Positions 1 through 11,000 of a stretch of 64,000 bases of DNA are shown here, one piece after another; position 1 is the stretch's first letter; each line of letters starts with the position of its first letter. This stretch comes from Sipunculus nudus (Eukaryota; Annelida; Sipuncula; Golfingiida; Sipunculidae): NCBI GenBank assembly GCA_026874595.1, contig CM049316.1:69611676-69675675 (forward strand), given 5' to 3'. The notes beneath the pieces are model-generated. The model made no database searches, was not told the origin of the DNA, and saw only the letters and a program-made list of their open reading frames with translations. Both the position numbers and the translations under genes were made by a program.

Positions 1-848
1 CTTTAACGACAACCTGAAACGAGTAAAGTTTAATACATTCATGATAAAACGTAAGATACATTTTTCTAACAGGTGATACTTAAAATACTAAAGTTATAAC
101 TAGTTTTTTTTTTTGTCTTAGCACAGTGACGTGTAAGGGATTAATACATAGGAATCTTAAATTGTTGAGGTATATTTGCGGTGTTCTTGAAAGTCTTTGG
201 AAACAGTTTATAAATTGGAATGCAAAATTATATCGTTAATGGATTTATCAATGCATAGCAATATGAAAATGTTTAATGCATAGCTGATTCTACACTCATA
301 TTACGGAGATTTAATGTTGTATAATATATTTAATATAATCCCATACTCCTTATGATGTAAACTTTAATTTAGTTCCGCGGTTTCAATGGGAATGTTATGT
401 ACTCTGTATAGTAACATATTCTATTTACCCATATTGCCCATAGATGCCATTAAAGAGGTTTGCTGAAGGTTCTGTTATATTTGAAATATTTTTGTTGTTG
501 TATAAAATATAGTAATTTAGTCATGCGTTTGAATCATACGTGTACAATGTTTTAAACCTCATCCACCAGGAATTTATTTAGATGATCAAGGAAGCAGCTG
601 TTACTCTTATATTACTCCCAAATTCATATGATCTTTCTGTATGTTATAATTGTATGAGCAGCAAATACACCATATGAAATGTTTCATGAGGTAGGCAGTA
701 GCAATTTGAAACTCTACACCGTTAAGATATAAAATATAATATACGATTTTTTATGGAATACATTTTTTTTGGCGGGACAGAACAGCCAAACCTTATAATC
801 ACGGAGATTAATAATCGTCAGCAATATTTAGTGTGGAAGCTGTCTTAC
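1..848 (-). other. Probable intron of the partial IL-17 paralogue
   Basis: AT-rich, no conserved coding block and no ORF of note. Its position 3' of the exon at 849-872 makes it the likely start of that gene's intron. Confidence 0.4.
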
Positions 849-872
849 CTCTAACAATACTTGCAGTCTCAT
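849..872 (-). CDS. Exon 1 of a second IL-17-like paralogue (partial)
   Basis: Minus-strand ATG at 872 opens MRLQVLLE and ends in GAG followed by GTAAGA, the same length, phase and donor as exon 1 of the intact IL-17-like gene at 7587-7610. The upstream DNA is duplicated as well (TATA and kB sites at equal distances). Exon 2 is not in the window; it should lie to the left of position 1. The call rests on this similarity and not on cytokine-domain sequence, so it could be a relic of the duplication without a downstream exon. Confidence 0.6.
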
Positions 873-1165
873 TGTTTCGGATGTATTAACGAGAGCTTTG
901 ATTTAAATTTAACTTTTCTAACTTGGAGTTCAATTTTTGGATGCCCAAGCCTGATCTGATGCATCTTATATACATTTACTCACTGTGGGAAGCAACATAT
1001 AATCTAAATATAAGTCCATGGGGGAAAATATTCAATTATTAAGTTTATTATATCAGCAGCCTTTCAGGAAGCCGGACATTTTTTTTATTTGATTGGACTC
1101 CACATTCCAAGTGACGCTGATTGGTTTTCTGGACTTCTTGTTTAAAGTCCATGTCGTACTTTACC

Positions 1166-1174
1166 TATATATAG
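1166..1174 (-). promoter_or_regulatory. TATA-like box of the IL-17 paralogue
   Basis: TATATATAG-type motif about 295 bp upstream of the ATG at 872. The intact gene has a CTATATAG motif at the same distance from its ATG, which argues for function or recent duplication. Confidence 0.45.
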
Positions 1175-1256
1175 TACGATTATCAACCAAATACTACGTT
1201 AAGCATATGGTCTCAATATGTATGTGTACGGTATTGTATATAGCAACTGGATGAGG

Positions 1257-1266
1257 GGGAAGTCCC
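1257..1266 (-). promoter_or_regulatory. NF-kB-type site upstream of the IL-17 paralogue
   Basis: Reads GGGACTTCCC on the gene strand, a full match to the GGGRNNYYCC kB consensus. It is 385 bp upstream of the ATG at 872, matching the kB site of the neighbouring IL-17-like gene. Confidence 0.55.
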
Positions 1267-4200
1267 TTCGATTACCTTTATCAAGAACACCATCAAATGC
1301 TCGACTCTCGTCGTTTGCCGGAAGTCAGCGGAAGAGTCACGTGTTGCGACCCATCACCTGAGAACATAAAGTTATAGCTCTATTCCTTACCTTGAGGTAA
1401 ACATTATGGTACAGTGATGTTACCGTAATTTACACGTACTTCTACCAGGCGTTTAAAATATATTCTTTACATATAAATTATTGTAACATTATTTACTTTA
1501 ATATAAAAAGTTATTAATGATATAATATAATATCATATTTTATCAGCATGAAGTTTTCACTCCCCTAAACCAATTAGGCATGTGAATTGGACTGTTCTAA
1601 TCGTACAAAAAATAAGCCTAATAATTCAGAAAGCAATATTTTCAGTCATAACATTTGCTTTATAATATAATATTTGAAATTAAAGTTATTAAATATGCTC
1701 CAATGTAATTTAATTATTTCGTCAATATGTTTATGCATTTTACTTATTCTTATAATTGTTGTGTCTGTTATTCTTCAAAACACTTATTTCATGGAAGCAT
1801 GGATCATTGGCGTTAAACGGTGGCGTAGAAAATCGGATAAACCTTCCCATACCACGTTCTTTAAACTGAAACGTTTACCACTACCAAGGGACGATTTCAG
1901 ATCAGGTAAAAAAATGGAACCCCCCCCCCCCCCCCCCCCCTCATTGAGCAACGACCATACTGTTGGGTTTTCTGTTTGCGTAAAGCTAATTTCATCCCTG
2001 GACTTTAAGGTTGTCATTTGGTGTAAAAGTCCCTGAATCCGTCCCTGCTATGGTCATACATTGTACAAACAACTACTTTCATTGAATAAAATCTTAGAAA
2101 TTAATTTTTCATGTCTAAAAATATTCTTATTAAACTTTATACTGTCGAGGTAAGTCTAATCTCTTTATTTGGGATTCAGAACTGTGTTACCGAGCTCTTA
2201 AGAATGACCAAGCCTGCCATACAGGAATAAATGAGACTCGAGAAACGATATTTCCTGTTAAACGTTATTAGTTGAAGGATATACAAACGTTAACTGACGT
2301 TTAATACACTTAATCACACTTAACACACTTAATTTCTCACGCCTGTACCCAATTAAGCAATTTTCTTCTCTAATATGTGTGTGGGTGTGGGGGGGGGGGC
2401 AGAGTTGTCGACTCAATCCCCCCAACACACACACATTCTTGATGGGAATTCCACACTTGTGTAAAGTGGCATTTAATGTAATAATAATCATTTGGCATAT
2501 AATGTTATAACACTCTTATCAATGGTGGAACCATAATCAAATTTGGTGGGGGTGGAGGGGGTTAAGTCTTTACAAGGAAGCTCGACCGTTTAGTGTATAG
2601 GCCGAGGGACTGGGCGTGACAAGGATATCTCCCACATGGGGTGTTGGATTTTTTTTTTAATTTTCATTCAAATTATAAGAAATATTGAAGCGATTTAAAA
2701 AAAAAATAAAATAACGGGGATTTGAATTGCTTCAGAAACCGAGTCCAAGGAGTAAAACCCCTTGCCCTAAGCATTCTGATCCATAAAACGTACATGAATT
2801 TTCTTTAATATGAGCAATGACTGGATACCACAATGCCGTGGACGTGGTATTTTAGCCATTTTATTTATTGTATATGAGACTACAGTTTCTTTATATTTGA
2901 GGAACATTGCAAAACTGTAAAGCGTTCTTCTTAATAACTAGTATTTTTACATTACAAATAGAGTTTCTGATGATTTTCACTAAATGTGCAAAAAATGGGA
3001 AGATTTAAACGTGGAGCTCGTCCCCCCCCCCCCCCCCCAACAAACTGTGTCCATTAGTTTACATCAGTAAATGAAATAATTAACCTGTATAAGTAATGCC
3101 CTTGGACAAATAACACTTCAACATATTGCCGAGATGCGAAACTAGTTGAAATTATGCATGGCAACAAACTGTGTGTTGGATGTTGTCCGGAAGAATTCCG
3201 TAAAGTGAGTCTCGACTCTTGGACTTGCATAGTTCTTAGCTGTAGCAGTTTACCGTAACAACCCCAAGTCGTTGTCACGCTCGCCAGTCTCCTGATAATA
3301 GCTAGAAAGCTAGAGCTTCAAATATGTTGGTCCCTGAGTTGAGAATTTTACCAAAGTTATATACGATTTATTTGCAAATCTCAAAATAATCGTAAAGCAT
3401 TCTTAAATTTCCAAGTAATAGTAATTTCTAATTGTGCTGACACTCTGTGAGGAGTATCACTTGTTTACCATATCTATTTATGTTATGACAGAGTCATTTT
3501 ACCGCGAAATTTATATCAGGTTCTAAACGTTTACCGTAATATTTTCCTTTGGATTAAAATATCTATTAACATTACATAAATCTGTTATATTTTTTTATGT
3601 GAATGAAATAAAACTGTCTCTGTTTCGGTCATTATCTATAAATAAGTTACGGAGCTGCTTGGGCTAATGTACGGAGCGTTAAACTGTTTTAGTTTGATAG
3701 AGTATTCTAATCTTCATAATATTAAAAAAAGACCTCCCAGAAAATTTACCATGGCTGCTTTGAAGGGGGACACATTATATCTAACCTTTTATTCATGGTC
3801 TGCATGTGCAAATGAAAACGGACTTTGACCCGTTATTTATATATTTTTGATATTTCGCTTTGTATTTTCGTCAGAAAAATAAAGATTTCAAAAACTGACA
3901 ATGTTTATTTAAACACCTATTCTCTTTATTTTTTTTTTTTTGGTTTTTCTTTCAGTATTTTTGTATGATGTAATCGTCTCCCATTTTAATGCTGGCTTAT
4001 TAAAGTATATCCATCTGCAGAATTCTATTCAGGTTTCGTTCTACATGTCAGGGTAGAATCATATGATTCCTCTAATTTTATATCAAGTTAACTATCATCT
4101 TTCTTATCATGTTAACTAGGCCTGCTGACTACCCTGAGCCCCGGGCGTGTAAGAGTCCACATTGCTGAGTCCATCGCGCTTCCCCAACACTACAGAATCC

Positions 4201-6455
4201 AGTTTTCTTAATTTTTAATTATATTCGTAGTTATACAATTTTAAGAAATGCAATTTGATCTAAGTAGTGTGACGTGTTATAGTGATTGTAAGATTATTTT
4301 GTAACATAATATTGTCGAAACCGCGTCATCGGTAAGTACTAAAGCAGCATTCAAAGAACATTACTGTGCACTCTGCTGGACGTCCATACTGAAAACAGAT
4401 AAAAAGTATGTTTCACAGCAACAAGTTTCATCCATTGCAATAAAAACCCTAATGATGTCTCCTAACTGTAGAGTTGATGCCTTGAAAAGGTGAACATTGT
4501 ACTAAGAAATGGAACATAGATAGATTATAGCTTCAGGTTGTTGAGGAGAAAAACTGTTAGATTTCGTAATTTGCATGCACCTTAAAATTAGTGACTATAT
4601 GCCTGTACCAAACTTGGAAATACCTCTACTAAATCATATAGGCCGTGATTGTTATTTGTTCACCGATTCAGCTTTCTGGGGGACGCGTTTATGACGAGGT
4701 ATACATCGTCAATTGATGAAAATGAAAACAAAATATTCATTTGCAAATTGATAAAAGGCAAATGGATACATCTTAATTCAAGAAATTAACTTGATATCTA
4801 AAATATTTCAACGACATATTGAAGAACATTAGCGTGGTGATACATTTAGCCTGGACCAGTGCCTTTAATTTTAACATAAATTAACAAGGCTTGACCAAGT
4901 GCTAAAATAAAATGGAGTGCCTGCTGCCATAGTCGCAGGATTTATAGCATTAGAAGAGAGGGGACTCATAGTGACATGAGTCGGAGCGAAGCAGACAGGC
5001 GAAAACTGAACACATTTTTAATTGACGATATTTTAAAGGGGTCTATTACGATATCTGACGTCTTTCAGCGAAGTTAATCCCTCGAAACTCTCATAAAAAT
5101 AGGGCAGAACAACCACACAAAGGCTGTTCATTCTGTATATAACATGCACGTGTTTATAACATGTGGGGGTCGGCGGAATAATGCAAACACATTTAACTTT
5201 TTTGCGAAGGGTGTTTTCTTTGGCACACATGCAAAAAAAAATCCATAGGTTACATTTTTTTCTATAGGTCGGAGGTAATCTGAAGTTGATTTCAGTGTTC
5301 CAGGGCTAACCTGAAATGTTGGGTAACCTATATGCATCGGGCGTTCAGTTTAATGGGTAGCTCTGGTCTGTATACCAGGGAAGTTTCACCCCCAAGTTGA
5401 ACTTCATCTCTAATAATTCAGTCAGGCGAGTTAAAATCTTACCTCACACATGAAAGGCTGGCACATGGATATTTGGTACCCAAGGCCCCATAGTAATTAC
5501 ATACTTAGATTTGTAAGTTGTTTTTTTAATGAAAAGCACAAAAGGTCTTGAAACGGCTAAATTTACTTTTACTATCTTTTATTTAATTAACTGGAGTGTT
5601 CGGGAGCAGTTTGTCGATTTTTAAATCCCAATCAAGTCATAATTTGATCAATATTTAAAAACTTTAGGTCTAGTTTTTTTAAACTTACCTGAGTGGTAAG
5701 ATAAGTATACTCAAATGATAAAAATTCGTCAAGGTTCATATTTCAGTATTTCGTCCTGCAACTGCCCATATTAACACGCTTAGAATTTTGTAAGCCATTT
5801 ATTATGCGAATTCAGCACTTACTTACAGTCAAGCCTAACCTGATCTAGATACACCAGTCATGGAACATCCAGAGGACAAATGAAAATAACCATAACCAAA
5901 GCAGTATCGGACATACAACTAAGGAATTCTTTCGCAGTATTGCTGTAATATAAATATCTGATCTTTCGATTCTTCGTCCGTTAAATCACCCAATTCATTG
6001 GGAGTCGGGATTATAGTAGAAACAAGGAACTAGCTAATATAAAGGGGAAAAACTGATTGGATTTTTTTACTATATTTACTATTTGTATAATTAGACATTG
6101 CAAAGTTCACGTCTTCTATTAGCAGAAATTCTATAGACAACATTATATAGACGATATAATAAAATCATTTGTATCTCAGAAAGCCTTTTAATAGAAAAAA
6201 GATTATCATTTTAGGTACATGCAAAAGCCTCAATAAATATCAGTAAGCATTAAAAAAATAAACAAACCTGCACAACACATGAAAATACAATATATCTGTA
6301 GAAAATAAATTAACACTGGGATGACCAGCATCCTTACATCAATACGATTAAATCATTAAAATACAAAGCTCAAGGCAATCGACAAGATATTTGACATTTC
6401 AACATATTTCACTGTAAAAAAATTTGAGTGATTTGAGATTCTGCTATTAGTCATT
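1267..6455. other. Intergenic region between the IL-17 paralogues
   Basis: No coding region recognised. It holds long homopolymer C tracts (1920-1940, 3022-3038), a GT/CA-rich and poly-G stretch near 2377-2439, poly-A/T runs and one copy (around 5030-5240) of a diffuse dispersed repeat. Small ORFs here lack domain-like sequence. Confidence 0.5.
1920..1940. repeat. Poly-C tract
   Basis: Twenty-one consecutive C; one of several long C runs in the window (3022-3038, 21225-21238, 49694-49709, 54406-54425). Confidence 0.95.
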
Positions 6456-6983
6456 TCAAACATCAATTATATCTTGTTTGCCCCTCCTTTGATTCTTTGC
6501 GCATGTACATCCGACAGTGACCGGTACTAGAGAAGGCTTATACACATATTTTCCTGTAGTTCTGTCACAAGATTTCATCTGCAACACTGGTTTTAGATAC
6601 GTAATACGTTCACATTGAGGATAAAAGGCTTTCCATGCATTAAGTATAGCGCTATTATCGCCAACATTCTTGCATTTGGCTTGCACTATTTCTCTTGGGT
6701 AACGGTACTGGTCGGTCTCGACTACCCACTCCCACGGGCAGCAGGATCGTCTGCTCAGTGCATTCTGGTCAAGCTCCTTTTCTACTGGTGCTGGTTTTTG
6801 TTCTATTAAACCGCTTTCTACCCGCGTTTCATATTCTGCACGCATCTGTTTGATATCAGCTTCACTCCATGTTCCTTTATGCTTAACCATATGATTATAT
6901 CGTCTGTCAAGGTTCTGTGGATGTTGACAGCCAACCGAGGTGCCTACCAGAGACCCTGTGACCACTAGGATTCCAACGACAGC
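6456..6983 (-). CDS. IL-17-like gene, exon 2 (mature domain)
   Basis: Carries 175 residues and the stop codon: the end of the signal peptide, a charged pro-region (about residues 28-87, ending in an Arg-Arg pair) and the cysteine-rich IL-17 domain. The reading frame is intact. Confidence 0.88.
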   Translation of the reverse strand, partial: AVVGILVVTGSLVGTSVGCQHPQNLDRRYNHMVKHKGTWSEADIKQMRAEYETRVESGLIEQKPAPVEKELDQNALSRRSCCPWEWVVETDQYRYPREIVQAKCKNVGDNSAILNAWKAFYPQCERITYLKPVLQMKSCDRTTGKYVYKPSLVPVTVGCTCAKNQRRGKQDIIDV

Positions 6984-7610
6984 CTGAAAGGAGTGGGTAC
7001 CGTACATGATAAATAAAAATGACATAATCTCAAAGCATCGAAAGCCACAGAGAAATATTTGATATTTCGCATAAATTATTCATTTATGTTTGCCCTGTAG
7101 GCCTAAATTAATATTAAAGAAAACCCATTAAAACTTCTTCAAACGTATTTACTATAAAGTGCTGTAAACTGCCTGTATGGGTGACATTGAATGTTTTCAG
7201 GTATATAACTATCTGCTGTTTTTTCTCATATGATGCCCTATGTTTAAACTAATTGTAGGGTTGGATCGGTTTGTCCGGATTAGCAGATTCTCAAATGTTA
7301 CATGCAGGCAAAAAGAATTCTTCATTTATCAGATTAAAAATAGTTTTAAATCCAAGGATTCTTGTTTTAAAATATTATTATTTTGATATATTCAACATGT
7401 TGAAGATGCGAACATTACATAGGCTTTTTCGCCACAGTATATAGTATTTTTATTGTAAATATTTTAAATGTTACTTGAACTAATTAGTCATAAAGTCCAC
7501 GTATTCGCACTTTAAATAGTTTCAATATACAATTATTAAAGTTGACAATTATTAGTCACATTGTATATAGACAGTCGGTATCTTACCTCCAGTGGTACTA
7601 TAACTTTCAT
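6456..7610 (-). CDS. Interleukin-17-like secreted cytokine, two exons
   Basis: Invertebrate IL-17 family cytokine, expected to be secreted and to signal through IL-17 receptors in innate immunity. Exon 1 is 7587-7610 (eight codons from ATG at 7610, then a GTAAGA donor) and exon 2 is 6456-6983 after a pyrimidine-rich CAG acceptor; the junction is phase 0. The 183-residue model starts MKVIVPLE and runs into a hydrophobic stretch (residues 9-26), giving a normal signal peptide. The IL-17 fold is seen at residues 88-170: CCPWEW (89-94), RYP (102-104), AKC (110-112), C132, C147 and the terminal GCTC (166-169), the cysteine pattern of the cystine-knot-like domain. An alternative is to begin inside exon 2 at 7025, but that reads through the acceptor and gives a poorer leader. 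Identity is confident; the subfamily is not assigned. Confidence 0.88.
7587..7610 (-). CDS. IL-17-like gene, exon 1 (start of signal peptide)
   Basis: A 24-nt coding stretch, ATG to a consensus donor (GAG followed by GTAAGA). It joins exon 2 in phase 0 across a 603-bp intron. Support comes from a near-identical partner at 849-872 and from the improved signal peptide. Confidence 0.72.
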
Positions 7611-7900
7611 TGTTTCAGTTGTAAGAATTCAAGATTTTGTTTTATTTGTCTTTTCCGATTTCGCGTTCAGTTCTCGGATGTTAAGACATGACTTGGGCAT
7701 CATATATATGTTCATGTACAATACAGGAAGAAGGCTTAATTTCTAAAATTACACTTCTGGGTAATAATTCAAATATACCAAATTCACAAGAAAAATGTAG
7801 AGACTAGTACACACTATTTGTCATACTGAAATAGGTCATCTAGGATACATTCTCGACTTCCTGGACTGGGTGCTTAACTATAAATCTGTAGCCCCCGCAA

Positions 7901-7908
7901 CTATATAG
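7901..7908 (-). promoter_or_regulatory. TATA-like box of the IL-17-like gene
   Basis: CTATATAG about 294 bp upstream of the ATG at 7610, within a block that is similar to the region upstream of the exon at 849-872. Confidence 0.45.
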
Positions 7909-7993
7909 TTTCTTTATTCGAATACTACTATTGCAATAAACATATGGACTCCATCTGTATCTGTATTATATTGCTAATAGCTACTAGCATTTA

Positions 7994-8005
7994 GGGAAAG
8001 TCCCC
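7994..8005 (-). promoter_or_regulatory. NF-kB-type site upstream of the IL-17-like gene
   Basis: Reads GGGGACTTTCCC on the gene strand, containing the classical kB sequence GGGACTTTCC. It lies 384 bp upstream of the ATG. IL-17 and other immune genes are commonly induced through Rel/NF-kB, so a role in induction is plausible but inferred. Confidence 0.55.
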
Positions 8006-8070
8006 GTGATTACATTTATCAAGGCAGATCTCAAATGCTCGCCTTAACAGCATTTCCGGGAGCCTCGCCG

Positions 8071-11000
8071 GTGTAAAGTCGCTTATTTCACCTTATTCTC
8101 ATTTCCTGTGACCACTTACGAAACCAATTGGCAACCAACCAGTAAATTATTTCTACTTTTTGGCTAGGATAGCATTATAATGATAGTAACTTTTTATTTC
8201 TTATGTGAAATTTATAATAAAATTTTCTGCAGTTTTTATAGATATATTGGACAGTGGTAGGTGGAGGACATATTAAACTTGTTTACCTCGGTTTGGCTCT
8301 TGTTTGTGTTCTTTTTTGTTGAGTATATTTACCAAATTCACATCTGATTGGATGATATATTTAGGACCTATCCATTTAATACGTGTATTGCAGTTATACA
8401 CTAAGGAAGAGTAGAGAAGTTTATGTTGCACAAGATAACGGCAATAAGGCTTTCTAGCTTACTGTACATACATATAAAAATGAAAAACACAAAGGGTGGT
8501 CAAACAATGAGCCAATAGTGTGCACCTTGAGGCCACACCATGCAAAAGTTATGCTACATCGTCGCAGTCTTCATGGATAATTTTATTGGTGAATGCTTTC
8601 AGGGAAATCCTAATGTGTATTTATAATTCAAAATTTTCATTCATAAAGTATAATAGGAAAATGTTGTTTTTTAATTCAGAGAATTGTGAACATTTGTGTA
8701 ATGTTCCCACAAGTTGAAAAAAAATAACGTATTTTCTCCCGAAAATGTTCGAGACAAACCTCGCGCTCTCTCCATAGATATTTACTAATAGGGGTAAGTT
8801 ATTTATCTCTTTTGGCTTTAAGTGTAAATAAAATAAGGAAAGCTGGACCAACATTACTGATGATGAAGAGTTGACAGCATTATACTTAACGCTATGAATA
8901 ATAATTATGAAATAACATATAGTATTTGTAAAGCGCCAATTCTCCAATTAATCAGACTCACAGCGTAATTCACACACACGCACGCACCCTCACACACACA
9001 CATAACCACTTACTAAGCACAATTTCACGTCAACTTGCTCCCAGTGCCTCTCCCTAAGCCCACTTTTTTCTCGCCTTCCCTCACCTGTTTATCCATTGTT
9101 ACTGACTTAAGTAAAAACAAATGATACATGTTAATGACCAAAAGCTTGTCGAAAGAGATAAATTTTAAATTGGTTTTAAATGGTTTATGTTTTTCTTGGT
9201 GCAGTAGAAAGCGAATTCCAGACTTTTGGGCCGATGAAATTTAAGGAACGTTCAACTACTTTCATGTTACACTTTGTTTTTGTTTTGTTTTTTTATAAAG
9301 ATTTCTGCCAGCCAAACACAGCGTGCACAAAGGCCGATAGTTAATCATTTTTTTTTCAGAAAATATGATAAAAGTGAGCCATCGAAATGGCGGTAAACGC
9401 GGAACCTGACGGAAAGCCATTAAATGGAGCTATTTGAGCATCGGCGTGACATGGTCAGTCTGACGCTTCTTAAGAAGCGACCAGCATCATCCTGAATAAT
9501 CTGCTGCCACGAGACTTGCTCTGTAAACTTACATATGAACTGTTTACGTGTCCAATAATGTTTTTTTTCTGTTTTCGGGTCCCCTGTAAATGGACGTAAA
9601 ATCCCAAACAAGAAAGTAATATGAGCAAAAAGCTGCTAAAGTGTTTGCCGTGTTTCGATTCTCTGATAGTTTTTAACTATTGGTTTTTGAGAATATTTTT
9701 CACCCGGGGCCCGTTATATTATTTCCAATGACTGTCTGCCTTTTGTTTTGTATATCTGTCAACAAGCTTCGAGTGATCAGATGTACGCTTTCAAAACAGG
9801 AGTAATTTTATATAAAATTTTTTTGTCGATCCAGAAACTCTATTTGTACATTTGTACATATGTCAATAAGTAAGCAACTTACTTCTGGTTGAGCTCTTTC
9901 GTACTAAAAAAAAGTTGGGTTTGAGGATAAGAGCATGGAAACGTGTTTCAATTTTGCTGACAAATATTCAATTCTGTTAACAAATGGCCTTTGTTGGCGG
10001 AGGCATGCGCTCTTCGAGAGCTATCTTTCTACCTTTCTCAAGTCGGTTATAAGATATGGACCAAGTCTTCCTCTTTAGAATGATTGGTCATCAGTCACAT
10101 ACCACCCAAGTACCCTGCGATAACAACTGTCATGTTCCTTGCTTATGCAAACACTGTGTAAGAGCTACATGACCAACATAATTAATTTTATTATACAGCG
10201 TTGTAGATTTTAATGTTTATTTTAACCAGGTTGGTCTTTCTGTAGTGGCAACCTGCTGTTGAGAACCTGATAACTGCAGTGTATGATATGAGAGTGAGAA
10301 AAGAAAATCTGCACGATTGGCAATTTGGGCATGAAATCTCAATCAAATGCACTCTAGATTAAGTCCCTGTTTGTGGGATACATTAAGGAAGCAGCTGCCC
10401 CCGAGTAATTTGCCGAGAAGCCATTGGCCCACTATTGGAAGAAAAGGAGCTTAATCCGAAAAAAAAGCCTCGAGAATTCCTAGTTCGTATTTAGCTTATT
10501 CTAGTTTAAAGTTGGAGTCATGTCCTACATTCGGGAAAGATTTTACACTTTTCTAATCACGCACACACACGCAGACATTTCCATGGGATTCAATGAGTTT
10601 TAAGATGTGCTCACGCCCGAGAGTAAATTAAACACCAACTTGTTCTAGAATTGTATACTCATCAGCAGAATGTTCGCCCGAACAGATGAAAAGTACGTCA
10701 CATCAGGTAATATTGTACGCAGCAAACAGATCTACACACAAATCCACACAAGCACTTTTTTCTGTTCTCTTTGAATCTTAATATGTATTTATTGGTAAAA
10801 CGTATCGGTTTGTTAGTGCCTTACTTTTAAATACGCCACGTCAGCAAGATATATCGTTTGGTTGAAGAAACCTCGGTTACTTTATTCAGATTCTTTTAAC
10901 CTTTATAAGGCACCACGCCTGACAAAGTGAGTTATACGCCACATAAAACTACAGGTAAATTTTCATGTTCACAAGCGGCATTATGATATATACGTATAAG

